Shown here piece after piece: positions 46,603 through 56,004 of a stretch of DNA of 64,000 nucleotides. The notes under the pieces are model-generated. The model ran no database searches, was not told the DNA's origin, and was given only the letters and a program-made list of their open reading frames with translations. Both the position numbers and the translations under genes were made by a program. The stretch's first letter is position 1. Each line of letters opens with the position of its first letter. Source of the stretch: Sclerodactyla briareus (lineage: Eukaryota; Echinodermata; Holothuroidea; Dendrochirotida; Sclerodactylidae); the NCBI GenBank assembly GCA_026419785.1, contig JAODTK010005818.1, positions 124,001 to 188,000 of the forward strand, read 5' to 3'.

Positions 46603-46785
46603 TCAGGCATCTATCTTTGTCTTGGGTATAGATTCAGTCAATTCATTTCTGTTAACCAACTGTCCATGGGGCAAGAGCCGATTATTGACTCGAAAGTAAA
46701 ATGAAAAGTCACAGCAAATTTTCTGTTGTTGTTGCAAGAAGCTGTTATTTATACAATGCTGTTCTTTTCCAAGGTGAAAATCCAC
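46603..46785 (-). CDS. Possible terminal exon, unknown
   Basis: The minus strand has a good acceptor (aactttcattttacag) before 46785, then 60 codons to TGA at 46603: VDFHLGKEQHCINNSFLQQQ, QKICCDFSFYFRVNNRLLPH, GQLVNRNELTESIPKTKIDA. If spliced it enters in phase 0. The composition is plausible, with a short Gln run. No domain is recognised. Because it ends in a stop, it would close a gene separate from the minus-strand exons further left. Confidence 0.33.
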   Translation of the reverse strand: MDFHLGKEQHCINNSFLQQQQKICCDFSFYFRVNNRLLPHGQLVNRNELTESIPKTKIDA

Positions 46786-46799
46786 CTGTAAAATGAAAG

Positions 46800-48358
46800 T
46801 TCAATGTGATTGCGGACATCTTGAAAACTAGATCCTGAATTGGCCACCTCTCCCGATCAAAGAGAAAGTAAACCAGCCAGGACATTTTCACTTCTCAAAG
46901 GCCTTCCGAATCTGTTATGCATTAATTCTCCCTTAGAGAAAAAAAAAACTGGTTGGTTATCCGATTTAAACGCCATTATCATAAACTGACTATCTGCCTA
47001 TCTCCTGGAACTAGTGATACTCCTGCTGCTAACGGAAATGCTGAACACCAATCTTGTTGAGATGAACTTTATGCACAGTGGCATGGTGACTGCAAACTTT
47101 GTTACTGTCAGATTCACTTTCCACAGAAAGTTAAACCAACCCAATCTGTGTCTTGTATAAGGCTGGAATTATCACCCCTGGAAATACTTTTTACGCTGCA
47201 GGAATGTGATTGAGAGAAATCCCTAGATAACTAGAGGTGGCTTGATCAGAGAGGGCATTCTTTTCCCACTCAGGTGGATGGTTGCATTGCAAATTCTCCA
47301 CACATATCTGTCAGGTGGGGACCTCGAATGGTGTTCCTGGGAGCAAGAATTGACTATTCACCCCTGCATGGTTACTCTCTGTCATGAGAACTTGTCAAGT
47401 ATTCTTTCCCCCCCCCCCCCCCCCCCCCCCTCCCTCCCTCACTTTATCTCCACAACTAGAACTCACCTGGATCAAAGAGATATTCACTAGCGTTTGAAAT
47501 GGAAATTCAGCTGGACCCCATGGAAATTCAGGATTTTTAGCTATAACCCCTGAACAATGGATTGGAGGGCCATCTATTGTCAGGGCACTCTTGAGATGAA
47601 TTGTCATCCAAATGCTTTTGGATGATCGCTACTACGTTTCCATTCGAATGCATTTGAAATGCAGTGCAACCACAACATTAGCTTGTACAAGGTCCCTCAC
47701 TGTTTCCATCATTTCCCTACTAGTTCAGGACACTTTTCAAATGTCATGATGTATCGGCAGCCCTTCAGAGATAAGATCAGTTCAGGTCAGTGACCACCAG
47801 TCAGAATCAAGCATGGAAGGCCGTCACACTACAACGATATCGCGCTATGATCCAATTTTCCGATGTATGTCCAACAAGTCCAGGGCCTTCATTATAGTTG
47901 CTCCACCCTTTGAGGCTAGGAAGCATGTTATCATATGCAGCCCCCCCCCCCCAAAAGTGCACCTTTAATTCAGGACTCATCATGTTAATCATATTCCCCT
48001 GTAGCCAACTGCTAGTGACGAGCCCGCATGGACAGAGACGGATGTGTGCAAAGACCTATTCCTGATATGGTGGTCATATGATGAACCCCTTGGGGCCGCG
48101 GTCAGTGATTAACCCAGGACTCGAAATAGGGTCATACACCCTGCCACAATTATGGAGAAATTGATTCGCTATTTGGCAAGTCATCTGGATGAGGAATAGC
48201 CCTTCCCTTTATTTCCATAATCAGATATTTCCAATTTATTATGTGTGATAAATTAAGAAAATTTCAATGTCGCACAGGAACGGAGTTTGTTTCGTTTGAG
48301 CCCTTTGCTCTTCCTTGTTCAGCCTGAGATTGAACAAGATTGCGCAGCAGAATGATAA
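46800..48358. other. Mostly no gene; poly-C
   Basis: A 23-base C-run lies at 47408-47430 and another at 47941-47952. One exon candidate is listed separately (47274). Confidence 0.4.
47274..47314 (+). CDS. Possible 41-nt exon
   Basis: The plus strand has a strong acceptor (cattcttttcccactcag) and a donor (tgtcag/gtgggg). It reads VDGCIANSPHISV plus two bases. The same frame would stay open to 47393 without the donor. Very short; chance is possible. Confidence 0.3.
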
Positions 48359-48361
48359 ACT

Positions 48362-48672
48362 AACGCACCAATGATGCTGTAGCTCAAACCGTACCAACAC
48401 AAATGTACAATTATGTGTTGAATATTCCAGATCATCAGGCCAAGAAGGCAGTATTAAACAATTGCCCATTGTGCCCCTGTAATGACCTTTGACCTTGATC
48501 GTCACATGACCAGAGATGTCTTAGCAGTCAATAAACAGATACTCCGTTTGGTCAACATCCCTCAAAGAATGAGCAAATGAGGGAGAAAAAGCCAATTTCA
48601 CAGTGGCCGATTGTGCCCCTCCAATGAGCTTTGACCTTGACCTCTACATGGTCGAAGATGTCCCAAAGGTCC
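48362..48672 (+). repeat. Interspersed repeat A, copy 4
   Basis: 'cgcaccaatgatgctgtagc', 'ttgcccattgtgcccct', 'gaatgagcaaatgagggag' and 'gaccttgacctctacatgg'. It ends a few bases before the SINE at 48679. Confidence 0.8.
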
Positions 48673-48678
48673 CCAAGT

Positions 48679-49036
48679 AGGCGGATTAGCTCAGTCGGTA
48701 GAGTTCCAACTGCAGAAGCAATGATTGCATGGAAGCCCAAGAACTTTTCAGCAGTGCGGTGGACAAGCCTGTCTCCTGAAATGTTCCACGCCACCCACGG
48801 TTAAAGTGGGTACCTTGTGAGGTGACTTGTGAAGAGTATTGAGCGCTGTATGTGGCAGCTCTATTGGGAAGTCCCCCAGGGGACATGATGAAGTGACGTA
48901 CTGAAATAGTGCCTCGGGAGAGAACAAGCAAGAAATGTGTGCTCTATAGTAAGGGTGTGACAAGTCACTAATGATCAGGGGTGATATCTGTAAAGTGGGA
49001 AAGCACTATATGAGAACCAGATATTATTATTATTAG
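48679..49036 (+). mobile_element. tRNA-derived SINE, copy 1
   Basis: Head: gcggattagctcagtcggta (A-box region); the B-box is eroded. Body: gtgggtaccttgtgaggtga and aagtcccccaggggacatga. Tail: aaagcactatatgagaa, then ATT units. Matches 61305-61690 along its length. Pol III-derived head plus L2-like tail suggest mobilisation by an L2-clade LINE. Confidence 0.9.
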
Positions 49037-49039
49037 TGC

Positions 49040-49680
49040 TTTATTACTGGCTGCTACACACTTCTTTCAGATTGTCAGAGAAGTGCCATATGAGGAAGCA
49101 CTAAGATATTATATAACTACATTTTCCTTTAGTAGATTGAAATTCACAAACTTTTTTTCCACATCGTCTCTACTCAAATTTTCTGACCTTTCTTATCACT
49201 AAAGAACTGTAACAAATCGGAGTGGTCATTTACAGTGAGAAACATATAGCACACCCACATTGGTCACAGTCCCAACGTGCTTTACAGATATGACCCTAAC
49301 CAGAGTCACCAGTATGCCCTTCAACAGCCTGAGAGAAGCTGGTGGCGGTACCTATCAAAGCAACTGCCTGTACCAGTGTTTCTGCTGAGTCACTATGACG
49401 CGATTTTGACACAGTGAGCTTTCAATTTGACGCAGTGGCATTCTGAGAGCAAGGGTTGAAAAGAGGATTTTAATTTCAGAATTACATTAAAAAAATATAG
49501 CCCTAGGCATAACTTGACTCACTCAAATTTTGGAAGTTCGTAAAAATGGCAGTTTTTGACTCGCTGCCAAAACATTCAGAGGAAACAATGGCCTGTACGT
49601 ATTCAAGTTTCTGAAAGTAACTTTTTCGGAATATTCAGACTGAATTGTTGCTCATGGTAGAACGATGGACTACTGCACTC
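49040..49680. other. No gene seen
   Basis: No exon or repeat recognised. Confidence 0.35.
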
Positions 49681-49682
49681 AC

Positions 49683-49827
49683 CTTGATCATAGTCCGCAA
49701 CTGGTAATGGTCGGCAGTGGTTCCCTGGTTAGGCTCGGTAACCCCGAGGGGGTGGACCTTCCATTGGGTAGGTGGTGGGTGGAGGCAGCTTTGCCGTCAC
49801 TGTAATAGCATTGGTACTCGATGCTGT
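49683..49827 (-). CDS. Exon-like segment inside duplicated unit
   Basis: The minus strand has an excellent acceptor (acacctattcctcacacag) before 49827 and an excellent donor (atcaag/gtgagtgc) after 49683. Yet no frame is open across all 145 bases. One frame gives IEYQCYYSDGKAASTHHLPN and GRSTPSGLPSLTREPLPTIT, with a stop five bases before the donor. Another gives TEPNQGTTADHYQLRTMIK right up to the donor. The second copy (near 50201-50320) lacks two bases in the middle and joins these two frames. So this copy is either a broken exon or carries a base-calling error. No family is recognised. Confidence 0.4.
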
Positions 49828-50690
49828 CTGTGTGAGGAATAGGTGTGGTCATGCAATGAGTGCAGAAGGACATCGGTGCTATGATGGTGACAATTCCCTG
49901 GTAAAGTGCTAATAAGATGGAAGGAGTGTCACAGTTCATGCACAGTCACAACATGCTAGTAGTGCCCGTCATTAGCTGAGACAAAATGGGAGTTGGATTA
50001 GCTAGGGCTTAAACACTATCTTGTCAACTGCATGATGCAATGCCAGGGACGTGGCGAGTCTTTGGTAAATCCAAAGTGACTCGCATACACGTGCAATATT
50101 TCCCTGGATGGTCGGTCAGTTACAAAGCCGTGTCTTTTACTCAGATTATGTAGAGAATAATAGAATTTTTTTTCTGATAGTGGGTCATTAATAAAAAGTG
50201 GGCAGTGGTTCCCTGGTTAGACTGGGTACCCTGAGGGGTGGACCTTCCATTGGGTAGGTGGTGGGTGGAGGCGGCTTTGCCGTCACTGTAATAGCATCGA
50301 TACTCGATGCTGTCCGTGTGAGGAATGGGAGTGCAGAAGGACATCGGTGCTATGATGGTGACAATTCCCTGGTAAAGTGCTATAATTGATGGAAGGAGGG
50401 TCATAGTTCATGCACAGTCACAACATGCTAGTAGTGCCCGTCATTAGCTGAGACAAAATGGGAGTTGGATTAGCTAGGGCTCATACACTATCTTGTCAAC
50501 TGCATGATGCAATGCCCCGGACGTGGTCGGTCAAACGTGAGTCTTTGTTAAATCCAAAGTGACTCACATACATGTGCATTATATTCCCTGGAAGGTCGGT
50601 CAGTTACAAAGCTGTGTCTTTCACTCAGATTATGTAGAGAATAATAGAATAATTGTTCTAATAGTGGGTCATTAATAATGAATTGTAAGT
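49713..50690. repeat. ~488-bp tandem duplication
   Basis: ggcagtggttccctggttag begins at 49713 and 50201, and the following ~480 bases match closely, including gttacaaagc(c/t)gtgtctttt at 50124 and 50604. The right copy lacks 15 bp present in the left copy near 49850. Confidence 0.9.
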
Positions 50691-50759
50691 CATCCATATG
50701 ACTGACACTCTGTCCGGGGGTGCACCATACAATTGAAGCATGCATTTTACTTAAGAGGC

Positions 50760-51875
50760 ATTCTCACAACACCTGGCCAATAATGGGCAGACACAACAGG
50801 AAATGTTCCACAGTATATCAAACTAGTTGTATTGACATTACATTGTGATGATAAACTGCATTCAATGTTTAATTGCACACGGTGAATTCCGTTGTGATGT
50901 TGTGTAAACGTCGCAGTCGCTTTTTGCTTCGCTTTTTTTCAGTTGTAGCAGACTATACTACTCTTCTTAATGAAATAATCCTGTTGAAAGGGTTGGGGAC
51001 TAATCATGCATGTATCTCAACTACCTTTGACCCCAAAGTGAGGTGATTAAAATATGAAAGCAAGAAGACCACCGCTGAGCCTGTTGAAAGGCTTCTACAC
51101 GTCTAAAAAACATACCACTGTGATATCATGCAAATAACACTTGATAAGACATGCCAGGCTAGTCTACACATGGCATAAGATCGCGTGTAGCTGCCTGGAA
51201 CATTGGCTGCATGAGGAATGATGCTTGGTGGCGTTACAGTCTGATTATCTTGTGAGAATTGTTAAGTTTCCTCGGCAGAGAGAAATTGGCCCTACTGTGG
51301 TTTTGCCAGCCTCCTCAAATTCAACTTTCAAGACTGGCAAATTGTCTCATCGTCCATTACTTTTCCACACAAATGAGTTCCCTTCTAGATGTAATGATGG
51401 TTCCACAGAGCGGGCTCTAGAACCAATCTGGTTTATTTCGGTTGGAATTTCATTTTTGATTGGCTAAAAACGCCTTCATTTCAGAAATGAATCTGATTAA
51501 AACTTATGTCTTCTAACATCTACTTCTTCCTTCAAACTCATAAATGTGTATTTCAATCAAACAGTGAACAGAATCCCTCAGTGGGCCCAGTAGGGCCTTC
51601 ACCCAAATTATCAAGCCAGTGCTTCTCTGTTTCAGTGCCATTTTTACAGGCATGGTCTTGCAGATTCGGCTGGTCAGTGTTCCCAGTTTTCCAAGTGGTG
51701 CGAATGATAATGGAGCTTGAAGTACATTTCTACTGTGATCGAGTGTCCATCCAACAGCGGGGTGGTTAACCCCCAGGTAATCCAGACTGAGCATGCAGGT
51801 TGGCTATTTCAGAGGAAGTGTATCAAACCACTCACTCCTGGGCAAGACAAGTTAAAATGTGGTTTTTGAAACCAT
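50760..51875. other. No convincing gene
   Basis: Several open frames (51225-51467 plus, 51513-51794 minus) lack splice borders or domains. Confidence 0.35.
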
Positions 51876-51879
51876 GATA

Positions 51880-52825
51880 GTTTTGTGCCACAGAGTGTCC
51901 TTTCAGCCATGCTGAGTCCGGTGTGCAAAAAAACTATGCAGTGGTTCTTGTACTGACTGTTTGTACAGTATTGTATACATACGCATCTGGGAGCATGAAC
52001 AGTTCACTTGTCATAACAAGGAATAGGAGAATGCTAAGGAATTCTCTGGTAACGGAACATTTTGAAACCGATGATAGTTCATGCCCCAGAGTGTCCTTCC
52101 ATGCTGAGTGCAGTTGTGCAAACAAAACTGTGCAGTGGAGATTGTACTAACTGTTAGTACAGTATTGTATACATACACATCTGGGAGCAAAAATAGTTCA
52201 CTTGTCATAACAAGAAACAGGAGAATGCTGTGGAATTCTTGCTGAGTGCAGGAGTGCAAACAAAACTGTGCAGTGGAGATTGTACTAACTGTTAGTACAG
52301 TATGTATACATACACATCTGGGAGCAAAAATAGTTCACTTGTCATAACAAGAAACAGGAGAATGCTGTGGAATTCCTTGCTGAGTGCAGGAGTGCAAACA
52401 AAACTGTGCAGTGGAGATTGTACTAGCTGTTAGTACAGTATGTATACATACACATCTGGGAGCAAAAATAGTTCACTTGTCATAACAAGAAACAGGAGAA
52501 TGCTGTGGAATTCCTTGCTGAGTGCAGGAGTGCAAACAAAACTGTGCAGTGGAGATTGTACTAGCTGTTAGTACAGTATTGTATACATACACATCTGGGA
52601 GCAAAAATAGTTCACTTGTCATAACAAGTAACAGGAGAATGCTATGGAATTCTCCGGTAACAAAACATCTTGAAACTAATGATAGTTTCATGCCGCAGAG
52701 TGTTCTTTCATGCTGAGTGCAGGAGTGCAAACAAAACTGTGCAGTGGAGCTTGGACAGACTGTCCGCACTTTCAAACAAGTAACGTGTGTGTGTATACTG
52801 ACCCTTCCCGTTCATCTGCGTGGGC
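51880..52825. repeat. 138/193-bp tandem array
   Basis: gctgagtgcaggagtgcaaa (or variant) starts at 51911, 52103, 52241, 52379, 52517 and 52712: spacings 192, 138, 138, 138, 195. Long units contain an extra ~55 bp (aacattttgaaac ... cagagtgt). On the minus strand every unit contains ttttgctcccagatgtgtat, i.e. a splice-acceptor-like block. Confidence 0.9.
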
Positions 52826-52829
52826 TCAC

Positions 52830-52865
52830 CATTCACGCCAATGTGAGGCTTGTATACAAAAGCAT
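52830..52865 (-). CDS. 36-nt micro-exon candidate
   Basis: The minus strand has the acceptor aactgtttttgctcccag before 52865 and the donor gtgaatg/gtgagc after 52830. It enters with two bases, then AFVYKPHIGVN, then one base (GAT-type split codon in, G out). Both signals are near consensus. The same acceptor block is copied several times in the array to the right-to-left side (52320-52600). In the phases seen, it could follow the exon at 54499-54621. Family unknown. Confidence 0.45.
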
Positions 52866-53029
52866 CTGGGAGCAAAAACAGTTCACTTTTTATAACAAGG
52901 AATAGGGGAATGTTAAGGAATTCTCTGGTAATAGATTATAATGTCCTGCAAGTTTGCCGACATTTTTCCATCCTTTCATTTCACACAAAGATCGCTAACT
53001 ATTTTCATATTCCTTACATTGGGTGGACT

Positions 53030-53275
53030 GCCGTTTCCAGGTGCCCATTTTTCCACTATTCACTTGCAAACAAGAGAAGTACCTTTATAAGCCTTGCTCA
53101 GCCTTACATACACTTTATACCTAGATTCATTCACATGGAATGTACTGCTGTTTTATGTGCCCAATTTTCTACTATTCACTTGCGAATGAAAAGAAGCCCC
53201 TTTATAGGCCTTGTTTGTTCAGCCTTACATACCTTTCATGACTGAACCATCCACATAAAAGATCCTTGCATTAGA
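53030..53275 (+). repeat. 116-bp tandem duplication
   Basis: gtgcccatttttccactatt at 53041 and gtgcccaattttctactatt at 53157, each followed by ttcacttgc(a/g)aa and ccttacatac. The units are about 80% alike by eye. Confidence 0.85.
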
Positions 53276-53279
53276 AGCA

Positions 53280-54495
53280 TTAAAGCATACCGCTATGCTC
53301 ATGAAAGTTGAATGTCTCCATGTCATAAATTCAGCTCACTACACTCTCTCCCTTTTTCGTTTTGCCAAAGATTGGATCATGATAATTTGCAGATAGAATG
53401 CCACAAATTTCCCTTGCGGTTAACACTAACCCTAATTCCTGACTTAATACAAGAAATATTGAAACAATAATGAACCTGCCATTAGTATACACCTTTGTTG
53501 AAAGTGCATTCTAACTTGTATTCAATCCACCAAGTTTAGGAGAGCAATCTCATTGAGTTGCCATAAATTTGGCAACATGTATACTATCTATAATATATAT
53601 TTATTACGGCTGAGGAATGATCAGATCATTCCAAAGCTTGTTTATCAGGGCTTGCCGGTCAAGTTACACAGAGACATTTTCTTCCTGGATATTTTGCATA
53701 TCACAGATATCAAACTGCCCACCTAATTTACCGCAAATTAGTAATGTCATTAGCAGCGAGAGGTCAGGTATAAATCAATACCAAAATAATCAAAACATTG
53801 AGGATGTCAATCAGCATGTGGGTAGAGCGAGGTAGTAAAGACTAATACGTTAGTTTCTTCATTTCAACTTTGAATCCTTTTTAAATTTCGGCGGGAGAGG
53901 CATGGGTCTGGGAACCCATGACCACTATCCTGGTCACAAGAAAAGGGCAAGTAATATCCTGCCGGGTCCAAATGGGTCATTAATTACCGCATCAGTACCT
54001 GGTCTCTGGTGGCCAGTCCTCTTCTGTTGCACAAGAATGCAGGTCATTTTCCGGCCTGGCACCTCTCTAGTTCTTTACGGACCTCTCTGTACCGGTCAAA
54101 CACAGTTATCCATGACAGTAACTTGTCAATCAACAAGAGCACAAACACCCTACAAATAGGCACATCACAACTTTAGCCTGAGTGGTTCAATGTAGGTATT
54201 GACACAGTCATTTCACGAGCAAAAGTAATCTCTTATTCCCTCATTTACCTTAATTTTCACGCCATTTCTTACTGAATTCTGCCCCCGACTGATTTTCAGT
54301 CGTGGGAGGACTACTGTAAAGTATGACAGATGGTTTAAAGAGATAAAAAGAAATCAGGCTAACCTTAACAGCGGTCCGTTTTTAGCCCAGTTTACCTCAA
54401 CGAATGGAACAATATTCAGTGCATGATAAACAAAATTTTGATTATTTAACAAATTCAAAAATATGATGCTGCGAACAACACACACAACACAGTTA
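53280..54495. other. No convincing gene
   Basis: A GC-richer plus frame (53902-54159) is open, with no splice support. Otherwise AT-rich. Confidence 0.35.
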
Positions 54496-54498
54496 CAC

Positions 54499-54621
54499 CC
54501 GATATACTGCTACACACTCTCAGATACATGTCGTGGCCTTCCCATAGCTTGTCTCTGAGGAAGTAAATTCTCTTCACTTCCATTTCTGGGCCCGCAGTGA
54601 AATGAATAGGAACAAGATTCA
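54499..54621 (-). CDS. Internal coding exon, unknown protein
   Basis: The minus strand has the acceptor aacctctgtattcttag before 54621. The frame then reads NLVPIHFTAGPEMEVKRIYF, LRDKLWEGHDMYLRVCSSIS, and continues open to 54455. The chosen donor (atatcgg/gtgtaa) is moderate; an alternative (ctgaga/gtgtgt) lies 16 bases earlier. The peptide looks like a compact folded domain with alternating hydrophobic residues. No family is recognised. With this donor it leaves one base, compatible with the micro-exon at 52830-52865. Confidence 0.5.
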
Positions 54622-54920
54622 CTAAGAATACAGAGGTTCTTTCTAATATTGTGATCAGACTGCTATATTTCAATTTGTTAGTTAGGTCAAATGTTGGCTT
54701 CTATATAATGGATGAGTGATGGGAGGGAATGACAGGATATATTATTCATATGGCAGTTATAGAAGGACAATAGCTGGACAGCTGATAACTTGTCCCCCAC
54801 CCTTACCACATAACAACACCTAACATGGATTATTGCGCATGTCAGCATATATGTACGCATATGAAGGACACCAGATGTCCCATATCATGGCACAAAGTAA
54901 ACTTAATGCGAACACAATTT

Positions 54921-55085
54921 GGTTGTGGGGCACAAAATTGTTTTTACACTCAGATGCTCCTGAACCAGGGTTGCCAGCTGGTCTATTCTGGTTGTGGGGC
55001 ACAGGAATAATTTCCTTACCCTGATGCTCGTGAACCAGGGTTGCCATCATACCATTCTAGTTGTAAAGTACAGGATTGCTTTCAT
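54921..55085 (+). repeat. 69-bp tandem repeat, ~2.4 units
   Basis: ggttgtggggcaca at 54921 and 54990, and the decayed agttgtaaagtaca at 55059. tgaaccagggttgcca is common to the first two units. Confidence 0.85.
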
Positions 55086-55089
55086 CATC

Positions 55090-56000
55090 TCCCCATGTTG
55101 CCCATATGGACAACCCGAAACGCAATACCAGCATGGTTACCCCTTTTTTATGCATTAAGCAAATTTAGTCAACATCGAATGTATACCAATGCAACTCACC
55201 ATAGGCGACGGTATCCAACCTTGCTGTACCTCTGCAACAGGCCATAGGAATCTATTCAAAGTCCACATAGCAGCTTTGCGCAGAGAATAATAGTTTTATT
55301 CGTTGAATCACCTCTGCTATTTGGGCATTCCAAACTGTTTCATACTAAGCTCCCTCTCCCAGAAAAAAGTCCTGTATATAATGTAACAGGAAGTCACATT
55401 TGAAAGTTACCACGAAATTCACCTAATTGTGGGCTCCAACCATCCTGTGTTCGACTGGGGAAGAATCAGCCGGTCTTAGCTTTCATTACCGTAATTGTAA
55501 AAGAAGGGCATTCCATTAAACATTTCCTTGAAAAATTATCATGTAATTACATGTACTCTGAATTTTTGTTCGACTGCACTAAGCTTCTTTGCCTCTTGTA
55601 ACGTCACTGTCTTGATATCCATGGGAATATTTTTTGTTCAACTGATATAAGCTTGAACCCACATGGTTGCATTGGCTGAATAAAACAAGACTTTAGGTTT
55701 ACCATAGATCGAAGACAATATAGATCTATAGATGCAGCATTTCTGACAGTACATGATTACATGAAACTACCAGAAGTGCCATGGATTAGGCAGGAGCCAC
55801 CAGCTGTTAACAAGACTATATGTACATTATCTATGCCGTAAGAGCCTTCCCTGGATGCAATGTTAGTCACGGGCGGGTCCTTAAACCGAAAGCCAAAAGG
55901 CTTAGTGATTCCTTGGACAACAAACGGTCTGGCTGTGTTCAAGTCTTGATTTCATGCGTGACTGAGATCATAGCAATTGTACTAGGCTGCTTCCTTACCG
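55090..56000. other. Region with ambiguous coding signal
   Basis: Between 55757 and 55945 the minus strand reads NTARPFVVQGITKPFGFRF, then KDPPVTNIASREGSYGIDN; the FGFRF stretch faintly recalls PDZ loops. The plus strand reads LKPKAKRLSDSLDNKRSG and a hydrophobic stretch. Neither has good splice borders, so no exon is called. Confidence 0.3.
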
Positions 56001-56004
56001 CCAA

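Noticed and set aside
52850-53245. 131-residue plus-strand frame, one of the longest in the window
   Set aside because: It runs across the micro-exon region and the 116-bp duplication and has no domain; its length comes from repeat structure.
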